A stretch of 64,000 nt of DNA from Hyphomicrobium nitrativorans NL23 (GTDB lineage Bacteria; Pseudomonadota; Alphaproteobacteria; Rhizobiales; Hyphomicrobiaceae). Location of the stretch: assembly GCF_000503895.1 (NCBI RefSeq), contig NC_022997.1, positions 3,289,821 to 3,353,820 on the forward strand. The letters are read 5' to 3'. Position 1 is the stretch's first letter. Each line of letters starts with the position of its first letter. The notes below the pieces were generated by a model. That model saw only the letters and a program-made list of their open reading frames with translations, did not search any database and was not told where the DNA came from. Below are positions 1 through 9,096 of the stretch, piece by piece. Made by a program: the position numbers and the translations under genes.

Positions 1-2
1 TG

Positions 3-650
3 GAAGCGGCGGACGCCGGCATTAAATACTGCGTTTGCATCACGGACGGTATTCCGACGCAGGATATGATCCGGGTGAAGCGCTATATGCGCCGCTACAA
101 GAAAGAGAACCGCATGGTTCTCACCGGGCCGAACTGCGCGGGCACCATCTCGCCCGGCAAGGCGATGCTCGGCATCATGCCCGGCCACATCTACATGCCC
201 GGCCGCGTCGGCATCGTGGGCCGCTCCGGGACCCTCGGCTATGAGGCCGCCTCCCAGCTCAAGGAGCTCGGCATCGGCGTCTCGACATCGGTCGGCATCG
301 GCGGCGATCCCATCAACGGCTCATCGTTCAAGGACGTTCTCGAACACTTCGCCGAGGATCCCGATACGGACGCCGTGATGATGATCGGCGAAATCGGCGG
401 ACCGCAGGAAGCCGAAGCCGGCTACTATATCCGCGACCATTTCAAGAAGCCCGTCGTGGCCTACATCGCCGGTCTCTCGGCGCCGAAGGGCCGCCGCATG
501 GGGCACGCCGGGGCCATCGTGTCGGCTTTCGGCGAAGCGGCGGCGGAAAAGGTCGAGATCCTGAAGGAATGCGGCGTCGCGATTGCGCCGACGCCGTCCG
601 AGATGGGTGTGACCGTGCAGAAAGTGCTCGCTGCCAAACAGGCAGCCTAA
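3..650 (+). CDS. mtkB: Malate-CoA ligase (malate thiokinase) alpha subunit, 5' truncated by window edge
   Basis: The 215 visible residues are the C-terminal part of an ADP-forming acyl-CoA synthetase alpha subunit. The reading frame stays open to the left edge, so the start lies outside the window. The phosphohistidine loop MGHAGAI (His codon 504-506) and the [10 protein letters not shown] and [12 protein letters not shown] segments are intact. Succinyl-CoA ligase SucD is very similar. I prefer malate-CoA ligase because the wording ([27 protein letters not shown]) matches methylotroph MtkB as I remember it, and because ppc follows directly, as in serine-cycle clusters. The reaction is malate + CoA + ATP to malyl-CoA, which malyl-CoA lyase then splits to glyoxylate and acetyl-CoA. 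The MtkA beta subunit is expected just left of the window. Confidence 0.85.
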   Translation, partial: EAADAGIKYCVCITDGIPTQDMIRVKRYMRRYKKENRMVLTGPNCAGTISPGKAMLGIMPGHIYMPGRVGIVGRSGTLGYEAASQLKELGIGVSTSVGIGGDPINGSSFKDVLEHFAEDPDTDAVMMIGEIGGPQEAEAGYYIRDHFKKPVVAYIAGLSAPKGRRMGHAGAIVSAFGEAAAEKVEILKECGVAIAPTPSEMGVTVQKVLAAKQAA

Positions 651-656
651 AGTCCG

Positions 657-725
657 AGCCGGCCCTCTACCCGATGGAAGGGCCGGCTTCGACGGCCCGG
701 CGGCGAGAACCACCGCCGCCGGGCC
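657..725 (+). other. Two consecutive GC-rich hairpins between mtkB and ppc
   Basis: The mtkB-ppc gap holds two perfect inverted repeats. The first has a 10-bp stem (657-666 with 679-688, AGCCGGCCCT). The second has a 12-bp stem (694-705 with 714-725, GGCCCGGCGGCG). Neither is followed by a T-run, so they are not typical Rho-independent terminators. They could protect the mtkB 3' end or set the mtkB/ppc ratio within one transcript. That role is inference. Confidence 0.6.
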
Positions 726-797
726 CCTCGCTTCCCTGGCTTGGGACTCTCACAGGATGCGGGCCCCGCGAGATCCGGGGCGGTTGAGGAGATTACG

Positions 798-3650
798 ATG
801 TCGAAGACGCGGTCCGCGGGCAGCGCTACACTGGACGAACAGGCCCTTCGCAGCGAACTGAAAGAGCTACGGGCACAGATCCCCGATCGGCCTGCACTAA
901 ACCCGATCGCGCATCTGGCCTTCAGGCTGTCGCGGCAGCTCGAAGCCGGCGACATCAGCTTCGACGATCTGAAGGATCTTGCAACGCGCCTCATGGACAG
1001 CGCCTGCGTGCACCGCGCGCTCGTGCTCAAGGAGCAGATCGGCCTCGAAAGCGACGAGGAGACCGACGAGGAATTCTCGGGCTTCATCGCAAACCACGCG
1101 AAGGATACGAGCGATGCGGGCTTCGAGGCGTTTCAGAAGCGCTTCGGGCGTGCGCGAAACGGCATCGTGTTCACGGCGCATCCCACTTTCGGCCTCTCGG
1201 AGGAACTGTCGAACCGGATCGCGGAAATTGCCGTCTCCGGCTCTTGCGACGGCAAGCCGCTCGGCATCCCGCACCGTCCCGATCCCAATCTTACGCTCGA
1301 TTACGAGCGCGGCCGCGTACAGAGCGCGATCCGCAATCTGCGCGACGCTTATACGGACGTGCTGGGCGACTTTTTCACCACGGCGCACGCTGCGTATGGC
1401 GAGCGGGCATTCAAGCTGAAGCCACAGCTCGCGACGTTCGCGTCGTGGGTGGGTTACGACCTCGATGGACGAACCGACATTAACTGGGCGTTCTCGTTCA
1501 CCGTCAGGCTCAGGGAAAAGGCCGATGCGCTTGCGGACATCCGCGAGCGGTTCCTCGCGCTCAAGGAGGCTCTCGGCGACGAGCCGGAGATGGTGCGGCT
1601 TCAGCGCCAGGTCACCGGCAAGCTCGATCTCGCGATCGCGGCAGTCGAATCGCACATCAAGGCGCTCGAAGCGGTCGGCCCCGAAGGCAAGACCCTGGCC
1701 GATGCCGCCAACGTCATTTCGCAGTCCGACCAGCACAATCTCACGAGTGTCGAGCCGTTGCTCGCGCTGTTCGACCAGGTTGTCGAAACCACCAGCGATG
1801 TGAAAGCGAAGGTCGCGGTGCTTTCGGTGGCGGGGCTCCTGCGCGCCACCGGGCTCGGCATGAGCCACATTCATGTGCGCGTCAACGCCGTGCAGATCAA
1901 CAACGCGTTCCGCGCCTTCGTGCACGAGAGCTGGACGCGCGATCTGACCGAGCGGCAGGCGCAGGCGCGGATCGTCGAGATGATCGACAACGTGACGCCG
2001 GAGACGGTCAACTTCGAGACGCTGGATCTCGAAAACGCGACGGCCATCCGCCAGTTTGCGCTCGTTGCGCAGATCATGAAGCATGTCGATTGCGACACGC
2101 CGATCCGCTACCTGATCGCGGAATGCGAAAGCCCGCACACGATCCTGATCGCGCTTTACTTCGCCAAGCTGTTCGGCGTGTCCGACATCGTCGACATCTC
2201 GCCGCTGTTCGAGACGCCGGCCGCACTCGAAACGGGGCAGCGCCTCGTCGAGCGCCTGCTCACCGTGCAGGCGTATCGCGACCACGTGACGAAGCGCGGA
2301 CGCATTGCGGTGCAGACGGGCTATTCGGATGCCGGCCGATTTATCGGCCAGATCGCCGCCGGGCTCGCGCACGAGCGGCTGCATCACGGGCTCGCCGAGG
2401 TCGTGCGCAGGTCCGGCCTCAAGGACGTGGAGACGCTGATTTTTTCCACGCACGGCGAAAGCATGGGGCGCGGCGCCCATCCGGGCAATCTCCGGCGGCG
2501 CCTGCGTTACGTGTTGCCCGGCGAATCCCGGTGGCGCTTCTTCCGTGCCGGACTGCCGGTGAAACACGAGACGAGCTTCCAGGGCGGCGACGGCTATCTC
2601 TATTTCGCGAACACGTCCTTCGCGAAGCGGGCGCTCGCCACCATCGTGATGAGCGGCAAGGATCCTGGCGCGGGCGAGGACCCGTTCTATACCGACACCA
2701 ATCTGGCGCTCGACTTCCAGCTCCGGCTGCGCGACTACCAACAGCAGCTCTTCGCGCATCCCGGATACCGCGCTCTTCTCGGTGCATTCGGCGCGAACCT
2801 GCTGTTCAAGACGGGCTCCCGGCCCGTCAAACGACAGGGCGATCACCATTCCGACCGCGGCGACCCTGCGCGCATGCGGGCTATTCCGAACAACGCGATC
2901 CTGCAGCAGTTCGGATATGTCGCGAACGTCGTGGCGGGGCTTGGCGCAGGCGTCGGCAGCGAACGCGAGCGGTTCATCGAGCTTGCGAAGCAATCGCAGC
3001 GGCTGCGCTCGCTGATCGAGATGATTGCACGCGCGAAGCAGCTTTCGAGCCTCTATGGCGTCGGCGCCAACGCGGTCATCTTCGATCCCGGGTTCTGGGC
3101 ACAGCGTGCCTCGTGGGGGCGCGAGACGCATCTCGACGGCGCGTTCAAGTTCCTCGCCGAGCACCTGCTCGAAGACGATCGGGCCGGTCAGATCATCGGA
3201 CTTGCGCATTTTCTCCGTCTCGACGCCATCGAGCTGCACAGCATTCTCGAAGAGATCGGGCTCGAAGGCGGGAAGATCCCCGACGATCACCGCCTTGAAC
3301 TCGATCTCCTGCAGGCGATCCGCGCGACGCTGATCATGCGCATCTTCATCCTCACCGCGCAGCTCCCGCGCTTTACGCCCACCAACGAGGTGACGCACGA
3401 GGAGATCGTGAACAAGGCGCTCGGGCTCGAAATTCCCGCCGTGCTCCAGGTCGTGCGCCAGGCGTTCCCGCGTCGCGTCGACGACACGCGCGACGACGAT
3501 GCCTTCGCCGAGCAGGCGACATACCTGCCGAAGGGCATCGACGATTACGGGCGTATCGAGACCGAGATTCTCGATCCCATGGAGCAAGCCTACGAGCTGG
3601 TCCGCGAGATCGGCACGGGCATCTCGCATCACTGGGGCGCGTTCGGTTAA
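798..3650 (+). CDS. ppc: Phosphoenolpyruvate carboxylase, divergent methylotroph-type
   Basis: A 950-residue cytoplasmic enzyme that carboxylates PEP with bicarbonate to oxaloacetate, the C1-fixing step of the serine cycle. I chose ATG 798 because GAGGAG lies 7 bases upstream; longer in-frame extensions lack a ribosome site. The catalytic histidine segment VFTAHPT is at about residue 128, GYSDAG is at about 512, and the PEP-binding GSRPVKRQ is present. It differs from textbook PEPC at several sites: TAHPTE is TAHPTF, the HGRGG loop is THGESMGRGAH (about residue 551), and the chain ends in SHHWGAFG instead of the usual RNTG/QNTG. It lies 147 bp after mtkB on the same strand, so co-transcription is likely. 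The family call is firm; its allosteric behaviour cannot be predicted. Confidence 0.93.
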   Translation: MSKTRSAGSATLDEQALRSELKELRAQIPDRPALNPIAHLAFRLSRQLEAGDISFDDLKDLATRLMDSACVHRALVLKEQIGLESDEETDEEFSGFIANHAKDTSDAGFEAFQKRFGRARNGIVFTAHPTFGLSEELSNRIAEIAVSGSCDGKPLGIPHRPDPNLTLDYERGRVQSAIRNLRDAYTDVLGDFFTTAHAAYGERAFKLKPQLATFASWVGYDLDGRTDINWAFSFTVRLREKADALADIRERFLALKEALGDEPEMVRLQRQVTGKLDLAIAAVESHIKALEAVGPEGKTLADAANVISQSDQHNLTSVEPLLALFDQVVETTSDVKAKVAVLSVAGLLRATGLGMSHIHVRVNAVQINNAFRAFVHESWTRDLTERQAQARIVEMIDNVTPETVNFETLDLENATAIRQFALVAQIMKHVDCDTPIRYLIAECESPHTILIALYFAKLFGVSDIVDISPLFETPAALETGQRLVERLLTVQAYRDHVTKRGRIAVQTGYSDAGRFIGQIAAGLAHERLHHGLAEVVRRSGLKDVETLIFSTHGESMGRGAHPGNLRRRLRYVLPGESRWRFFRAGLPVKHETSFQGGDGYLYFANTSFAKRALATIVMSGKDPGAGEDPFYTDTNLALDFQLRLRDYQQQLFAHPGYRALLGAFGANLLFKTGSRPVKRQGDHHSDRGDPARMRAIPNNAILQQFGYVANVVAGLGAGVGSERERFIELAKQSQRLRSLIEMIARAKQLSSLYGVGANAVIFDPGFWAQRASWGRETHLDGAFKFLAEHLLEDDRAGQIIGLAHFLRLDAIELHSILEEIGLEGGKIPDDHRLELDLLQAIRATLIMRIFILTAQLPRFTPTNEVTHEEIVNKALGLEIPAVLQVVRQAFPRRVDDTRDDDAFAEQATYLPKGIDDYGRIETEILDPMEQAYELVREIGTGISHHWGAFG

Positions 3651-3675
3651 GGCGCGTTTATCAGGGGGCGTTGCC

Positions 3676-3712
3676 AAGGGCCGGTGCCATGCGCGCCGGC
3701 CCTTTCCTTTTG
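3676..3712 (+). terminator. Rho-independent terminator after ppc
   Basis: A 9-bp stem AAGGGCCGG (3676-3684) pairs with 3696-3704 and is followed by a broken T-rich tract (tttccttttgg). It lies between the convergent ppc and dctM genes and could serve both strands. Confidence 0.6.
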
Positions 3713-3722
3713 GTGAAACGGC

Positions 3723-5051
3723 TTATGGCATCATCCCGAGCCAGCGCGGAAAGCCGAGCGAGAGGTCGGGCCAGTAGGTGACCAGCATCAGGAACGCGAC
3801 CATGGTGCCGAGCCACGGCAGAACGGCGCGCGAGAGCGTCATCAATCCCAGCCGCGAAATGCCGCTCGCGACATAGAGATTGAGCCCGACGGGCGGCGTC
3901 AGCATCCCGATCTCCATGTTGACGACCAGGATGATGCCGAAGTGCACGGGATCCACACCCAGCGCCATCGCCACCGGAAACAGGATCGGCGCGAGGATCA
4001 GCATGACGGATGCCGGCTCCATCACGCAGCCCGCGATCATCAGGATGATGTTCACGACCAGCAAAAACTCGATGCGGCCGAAGCCCTGCTCGATGATCCA
4101 TGCGGCGATGGCCTGCGGGATCTGCTCGTGCGTCAAGAGGAACGTAAACAGCACCGCGTTGGTGATGATGTAGAGCAGCATGGCGCTCATGCTGGCGGAG
4201 GCCAGCAGAACGCGAGGCACCTCTTTCAGCGTCAAGTCCTTGTAGACGTAAACCGCGACGAAGAAGGCATAGACCGCGCTGACGGCCGCGGCTTCCGTCG
4301 GCGTGAACACGCCGCCGTAGATACCGCCCATCACGATGACGATCAGCGCCAAGCCCCAAAAGCAATCGACGAAGGAGCTGAGGCGCTCGCTCCAAGGCTG
4401 GCGCTCGCCGCGCGGATAGTCGCGCCGCCACGCGATCCACACCGTCGTGAGTGCAAGCAGCGCCGCCAGCATGATGCCGGGAACGACGCCCGCCATGAAG
4501 AGATCGCCGACGGAGGCGCCGTGCACGCGCTCGCCGTCCGGACCCTCCGCGATCATGCCGGAGGTCGCGACGGAATAGAGCACCATCACGATCGACGGGG
4601 GAATGAGGATGCCGAGGACACCGCCGGAGGCCACGACGCCGGCCGCGAACGGCTTCGGCAAGCCTTGCGCCACCATGGCCGGGATCATGATCGCGCCAAT
4701 CGCCACAACCGTCGCGGGCGAAGATCCCGAGACCGCGGCGAAGATCGCGCACGCCACGACGGAGGCAAGCGCAAGCCCGCCCGGCCAGTGGCCTGTCATG
4801 GCGGTCGCGAAACGGATCATGCGCTTGGCGACGCCGCCGTGCGTCATGAACATGCCCGCCAGCACGAAGAACGGGATGCACATCAGCTCGAACTTCTCGA
4901 TGCCGGTGAAGAGCTTGAGCGCAATGGCGTCGAGCGGCACGTTCGTCATCGCGAACAGGAACGTGAGCACGGTGAGGCCGAGCGCGATCGAGACCGGCAT
5001 CCCGACAAGAAGCAGGATTACGAGGAGGAAAAGGATGACGAGGCCGGTCAT
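3723..5051 (-). CDS. dctM: TRAP transporter large permease (DctM type)
   Basis: A 442-residue, very hydrophobic protein with about 12 membrane segments, the ion-coupled translocation subunit of a tripartite ATP-independent periplasmic transporter. The family segments GGLALASVVACAIFAAVSGS, GILIPPSIVMVLY and LTPPVGLNLYVASGIS are all present. Its ATG overlaps the dctQ stop by 4 bases, so the two are translationally coupled. The substrate is not readable from sequence; the partner DctP belongs to the dicarboxylate-binding family, so a carboxylic acid is the default guess. Confidence 0.93.
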   Translation of the reverse strand: MTGLVILFLLVILLLVGMPVSIALGLTVLTFLFAMTNVPLDAIALKLFTGIEKFELMCIPFFVLAGMFMTHGGVAKRMIRFATAMTGHWPGGLALASVVACAIFAAVSGSSPATVVAIGAIMIPAMVAQGLPKPFAAGVVASGGVLGILIPPSIVMVLYSVATSGMIAEGPDGERVHGASVGDLFMAGVVPGIMLAALLALTTVWIAWRRDYPRGERQPWSERLSSFVDCFWGLALIVIVMGGIYGGVFTPTEAAAVSAVYAFFVAVYVYKDLTLKEVPRVLLASASMSAMLLYIITNAVLFTFLLTHEQIPQAIAAWIIEQGFGRIEFLLVVNIILMIAGCVMEPASVMLILAPILFPVAMALGVDPVHFGIILVVNMEIGMLTPPVGLNLYVASGISRLGLMTLSRAVLPWLGTMVAFLMLVTYWPDLSLGFPRWLGMMP

Positions 5052-5689
5052 CGCGCGCCTCCTGGACCGGCGACAGGCTCAACGCCTTCGACCAGACCCG
5101 GATCGTGATGCGGCAGCTCCCCGGTCCGCCAGAATTGCCAGGCCACTTCGAGAAAGCGGTAGCACATGAGGAAAGAGCCGAGCGGGAGCGCGAGGTACAC
5201 GATCCACATCGGCACTTCGAGATCCGGCGAGATCTGGCCGGTGCCTGCGATGTGCCACACGAGGTGAGCGCCCAGCGTTCCGGCAATCGCCGTGAAAAAC
5301 GCGCCGGCCGCCATCCCGGCAATGACCAGGACGCGCCGGGGCGTTCCGACAAGGCGATTGACGAGGATGTCGACGCCCACGTGGATGCCGGTGCGCACGC
5401 CATAGGCGGCACCGAACTTCGCCATCCACACCACCATGAAGATGCACAGCTCCTGCGCCCAGGTCATCCGCACATAGGCGATGGCGAAGAAGAGGCTGCG
5501 GGTGGCCTCGGTGAGCCAAGGAATGTCTTCGGCGCGCGACCACCGATAGACGGAGGCAATGCCGGACAGGCCATAGCGCTGCGTCACCGCGACGAAGATG
5601 ACGAACGTCGCGCCAGCCAGGAGCACCGAGACGATGGTCTCCTCGAACCTGTCGAGGACGCGCAGAAATCTGTTCCGCCGCTCCTCCAA
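5048..5689 (-). CDS. dctQ: TRAP transporter small permease (DctQ type)
   Basis: A 213-residue membrane protein with four predicted helices, the small subunit that bridges DctP and DctM. The start appears to be TTG at 5689, preceded by a GGGGGG ribosome site about 4 bases upstream; no in-frame ATG gives a complete first helix. It has the conserved WAQELCIFMVVWMAKFGAAY region and overlaps dctM. Unusually, its dctP partner is not adjacent: an opposite-strand gene (6013-6561) lies between them, so dctQM must have its own promoter in 5690-6012. Confidence 0.88.
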   Translation of the reverse strand: MEERRNRFLRVLDRFEETIVSVLLAGATFVIFVAVTQRYGLSGIASVYRWSRAEDIPWLTEATRSLFFAIAYVRMTWAQELCIFMVVWMAKFGAAYGVRTGIHVGVDILVNRLVGTPRRVLVIAGMAAGAFFTAIAGTLGAHLVWHIAGTGQISPDLEVPMWIVYLALPLGSFLMCYRFLEVAWQFWRTGELPHHDPGLVEGVEPVAGPGGAR

Positions 5690-6012
5690 TGTCCCCCCTT
5701 CTTATCTCGGGCAATCTGCCTTTGTTTCTTTCCACCCGCTATCGCACGGCGCGCGTTCCGCGTCATCGAAGTTTTGGGTGCGGCCCGCGCCGGGGGCCGA
5801 TATCCTGAGGGAGAATGAAGATGGGACCGGCCGAAAGGCGACGACAACGGCTTTATGCTTTCCGGTTCCCGTCTCGGGGTCATCGCGCTCCCTTGGCCGC
5901 CCTCACCTTAGGCATAATCCCGTCCGGGTTCGAGGCGTCCGCTTGCCGACATTCGCACGCCAAGGCATCGTGCTATTCTCTGTTCACTGAAACAACGCAC
6001 GGATGCTCTCCA
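5690..6012. other. Divergent intergenic region, probable promoters of dctQM and the ICMT-like gene
   Basis: This 323-base gap separates two genes read outward. I see no convincing protein, RNA gene or strong sigma-70 site. A TATTCT hexamer near 5971 could be a -10 for the rightward gene, but its spacing to the nearest -35-like TTGCCG is too long. It must hold promoters for both directions. Confidence 0.4.
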
Positions 6013-6561
6013 ATGCTCGAAATCGTGGCGGTGCTCGTGCTGCTCGGAACCGTCGTCTGGTTTTCGATGGCGTCTTTCAGCCATTTCGAACGCAACACCC
6101 CGCCCTCTCGCGGGACGCTCTTCGTCACGGCCATGACGCCTGCGGGCACGATCGTCAATTTCATGGTCTGGCGGCGGCTCACGGAGCCCGTCGCGCAGAA
6201 TGCAACGTTGCTTGCGCTTGCGCTCGGGCTGCTCGCGGCCGCCGTGTTCTGGTCTGCGCAGAAGTCTGCCCCCAGCCGCCTGCTCGGGCGCGCATTCAGC
6301 GATCATACGCCGGGAACGCTCGTCGACGCCGGGCCCTATGCCTACGTGCGCAATCCGCTCTACACGAGCTATCTCATCTACTGGCTGGCCTGGGTACCGC
6401 TGATGGGCGGTCACTGGGTCGCGATCGCGATTTTCGCGGTGATGCTTGCGACGTATGTCGGCGCGGCACTTGGAGAAGAGCGCCAGCTCGCGGCGCGCCT
6501 CGGCGCGTCCTATCAAGCCTATGCGGCGCGCACGAAACGCTTCATTCCCTGGGTGGTGTAG
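6013..6561 (+). CDS. Isoprenylcysteine carboxyl methyltransferase-like membrane methyltransferase
   Basis: A 182-residue integral membrane protein with about five helices. The C-terminal signature is GPYAYVRNPLYTSYLIYWLA followed by EERQL and FIPWV, which forms the SAM-binding site of the ICMT/phospholipid methyltransferase superfamily. Bacterial members methylate small lipophilic or unknown substrates; the substrate here is unknown. ATG 6013 was chosen because it begins directly before the first hydrophobic helix; a longer in-frame extension has no membrane or signal features. The gene is convergent with dctP, the two stops being 7 bases apart, and splits the TRAP locus. Confidence 0.82.
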   Translation: MLEIVAVLVLLGTVVWFSMASFSHFERNTPPSRGTLFVTAMTPAGTIVNFMVWRRLTEPVAQNATLLALALGLLAAAVFWSAQKSAPSRLLGRAFSDHTPGTLVDAGPYAYVRNPLYTSYLIYWLAWVPLMGGHWVAIAIFAVMLATYVGAALGEERQLAARLGASYQAYAARTKRFIPWVV

Positions 6562-6568
6562 CCAGCCT

Positions 6569-7579
6569 TCAATGCTGGGCGGCGCGCCCCGTTGCGGTGT
6601 AGATCCGCTCGATCAGATCGCGGCCGACACGGTGCGCCATCTCCTCATGGACGGGCGTGAGAGCTGAAATCCACGCCGCGCGCTCTTCGGCGGTCGGCGT
6701 GTAAAACGTCACGCGGCCGGAATTTTCCATCGTCTCCATCGCCTCGTCGTTCTCTTTCCGAGCGAGCGCGTTGGCCACCGGCGTCGTATCTGAAATCGCG
6801 CGCTCCAAGGCCTCGCGAATGTCGGCCGGCAGGCCTTTCCAGAACTGCACGTTCGAGATCACGGCGTATCCGAGATAGCCGTGATCGGTGAGCGTCGCGT
6901 GGCGCTGGACCTCAAACATCTTCTGATTGAACATGTTCGCGGGCGTGTTCTCGGTCCCGTCCACGACGCCCGTCGAGAGCGCGTGATAAGCTTCGGAGAA
7001 CGCCATGGACTGGGGCAACGCGCCCAGCGCCCACATCTGCGCCTCGATCACCTTCGAGGACTGAATGCGCATCTTGTAGCCGAGAACGTCGTCGGGCGTG
7101 TGGAGCGGCGCGTTGGCCGAGAGGATCTTGAAGCCGTTGTTCCAGTAGGCGAGGCCAATGAGCCCCTTGTCTTCGAGCTTGTCCAAGAGTTCGCGCCCAA
7201 TCTCGCCTTCCGTCACGGCAGCGAGCGCTTCGTAATCCTGGAAGATGTAAGGCAGGTCGAACACCTCGAATGCGCGCACACCCATCGGTCCGAACTTCGA
7301 GACCGAGGGCGCCAGCATGTGCACGGCGCCGAGTTGAAGCGCTTCCAGTTCCTCGCGGTCCTTGTAGAGCTGGGAATTCGGATAAAGCTCGATCCGGACG
7401 CGGCCATTCGTGTACGCCTCGGCGAGCTTTTTGAAATGCTCGGCCGCGACGCTCTTATGCGCCTGAGGGGCTGCGACGTGGCTGAACTTGATGACGATGG
7501 GCTGCTCCGCGGCGCGCGCAGATGCACCCTGCCACACACCGCACGCGAGCATAGCCGCAGCCAGTAGAAAAGCGCGCAT
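6569..7579 (-). CDS. dctP: TRAP transporter solute-binding protein (DctP family)
   Basis: A 336-residue periplasmic protein that captures the substrate for DctQM. ATG 7579 is chosen over an upstream in-frame TTG because a GGGAAGGG ribosome site precedes it and a signal peptide follows at once (MRAFLLAAAMLACGVWQG, cleavage expected after ARA). DctP hallmarks are IKFSHVAAPQAHKS, YPNSQLYKDREELEAL, KMRIQSSKVIEAQM and GVVDGTENTPANMF. The second contains the ligand-clamping arginine region of dicarboxylate-type binders. It ends 7 bases from the convergent ICMT-like gene. Confidence 0.94.
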   Translation of the reverse strand: MRAFLLAAAMLACGVWQGASARAAEQPIVIKFSHVAAPQAHKSVAAEHFKKLAEAYTNGRVRIELYPNSQLYKDREELEALQLGAVHMLAPSVSKFGPMGVRAFEVFDLPYIFQDYEALAAVTEGEIGRELLDKLEDKGLIGLAYWNNGFKILSANAPLHTPDDVLGYKMRIQSSKVIEAQMWALGALPQSMAFSEAYHALSTGVVDGTENTPANMFNQKMFEVQRHATLTDHGYLGYAVISNVQFWKGLPADIREALERAISDTTPVANALARKENDEAMETMENSGRVTFYTPTAEERAAWISALTPVHEEMAHRVGRDLIERIYTATGRAAQH

Positions 7580-7891
7580 GTCAGTCCGCCCTTCCCGGTT
7601 CAAGGTCGCCTCTGCGTGGCGGGCGGGGCTGCCCGAGTCAAGCTCTATGGGCCCCTACGGTCTCGGCAGAGCGCTCGGCTGCGCTTCTTCCCGATCTTTC
7701 CGCTCCCGCTCCCACGAGCGGACGGCACCCCGCGAGATGCGAAACACCCGCTTTGCCCGGAAGCGGTCCTCCCGCGAAAGCCTGATGCAGCAACAGGAAA
7801 ATTCCGGATTGCGTGCAACGCGATACATGAGCTCACGGCGTTGGGTAACGCTATATCTCGGGGGGCCTGGCATTCCGTTCTCCGGGTTTCG
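7580..7891. other. Non-coding gap between prmB and dctP
   Basis: About 310 bases lie between two minus-strand genes. Short open frames here have no ribosome site or recognisable composition. The region presumably holds the dctP promoter; I see no clear hexamers, operator or terminator. Confidence 0.4.
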
Positions 7892-8803
7892 TCAGCGGGC
7901 GGTGAGAGCCTCGGCGGACAGCGCAAACACTTCGCCGTCGCTTTGCTCCGTGTCCAGCCAAAGAAACGGCAGATCGGGGTATTCGGTTTCAAGGAGATCG
8001 CGCGCCATCCCGACCTCGACGATCAAAACGCCGCCCGGCGCCAGATGAGCCGGGGCGTCCCTCAGGATACGGCGCACGAGATCGAGGCCGTCCGCACCGC
8101 CGAAGTGGGCAAGCTCCGGCTCGGCCGCATATTCCGGCGGGAAGGCCGCCACGGCTGCCGCCGTCACGTAGGGCGGGTTCGAGACGATCAGATCGTAGGT
8201 CGCGCCCTGAAGCCCTTGAAACAGGTCGGAGCGGTGGAGCGTGACGCGGTCTTCCAGGCCGTAATCGGAGACGTTTTTCGCGGCGACCTCAAGCGCACCC
8301 GCCGATATGTCGGCGGCGTCCACCGATGCATCCGGGAACGTCAGGGCCATGAGAACCGCCAAGCATCCGGATCCGGTGCAGAGGTCAAGCACCCGCTCCA
8401 CCCCGTCGGGATCGGCCACCACGGCCGAGAGGCCGCCGTCCAACAACTCGCCGATGTAGGATCGCGGCACGATCACGCGCTCGTCCACGGCGAACCGATG
8501 GCCGCGAATCCACGCCGCACCCACCAGATAGGGCGCGGGTTTGCGGGTCTCGATGCGGGCGGTCACGATTTCCCAAAGCCGGCGGCGTTCCGAGATCGTG
8601 AGGCGGGCCTCCAGCCACGGCTCAAGCTGATCGATCGGGAGGTGAAGTGCTGTGAGAATCAGGAAGGCTGCCTCGTCCAGCGCCGTTTCCGTGCCGTGCC
8701 CAAACACGAGCCCCGCCTCCGTGAAACGGCTTGTGGCATATCGCAGCCAGTCGCGGATCGTCAGAAGATCCTCGATATCGGCCAATTGCGGCGTCTTCTC
8801 CAT
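7892..8803 (-). CDS. prmB: Ribosomal protein L3 N5-glutamine methyltransferase
   Basis: A 303-residue SAM-dependent methyltransferase of the HemK/PrmB group, which methylates a glutamine of 50S protein L3 during ribosome assembly. The SAM site VLDLCTGSGCLAVLMAL is present, as is the amide-methyltransferase signature SNPPYV. The linker RKPAPYLVG and VPRSYIGELL favours PrmB over the release-factor enzyme PrmC, which normally reads IPRPETE there. It diverges from ftfL with a 293-bp shared upstream region. Confidence 0.88.
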   Translation of the reverse strand: MEKTPQLADIEDLLTIRDWLRYATSRFTEAGLVFGHGTETALDEAAFLILTALHLPIDQLEPWLEARLTISERRRLWEIVTARIETRKPAPYLVGAAWIRGHRFAVDERVIVPRSYIGELLDGGLSAVVADPDGVERVLDLCTGSGCLAVLMALTFPDASVDAADISAGALEVAAKNVSDYGLEDRVTLHRSDLFQGLQGATYDLIVSNPPYVTAAAVAAFPPEYAAEPELAHFGGADGLDLVRRILRDAPAHLAPGGVLIVEVGMARDLLETEYPDLPFLWLDTEQSDGEVFALSAEALTAR

Positions 8804-9096
8804 TGCGCTCCGGTCTCCGACGATGATGGAAGGCTTTGCTTCTTTGGCGAGACCCGACGGTTGACGTGGGTCAGGCGCCGCCGTTGCTGCCGTTCACCTT
8901 GTTGCGAACGTTTGCGAAGCGGTATTCCGCGATTTGCGGCACCTGCGAAATCTCATATCGCATCGCGTCATCGTGTCCATTTTTATGCGACCCGCTTGGC
9001 GAAGCGCGCGCAAAACGCCAATATCCCGCCAGCTTCGGTCGAGGAACAACAAAATCGGCCGTGGATCAGAGAAACGTCCAAAGCGGAGGGAGCCCT

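Noticed and set aside
897-3677. Very long open frame on the minus strand opposite ppc
   Set aside because: It is the antisense of a clear enzyme gene; its arginine/histidine/aspartate-rich product is what high-GC antisense frames give, and it has no domain.
7655-7873. 72-codon minus-strand frame between prmB and dctP
   Set aside because: No ribosome site, arginine-rich, no homology recognised.
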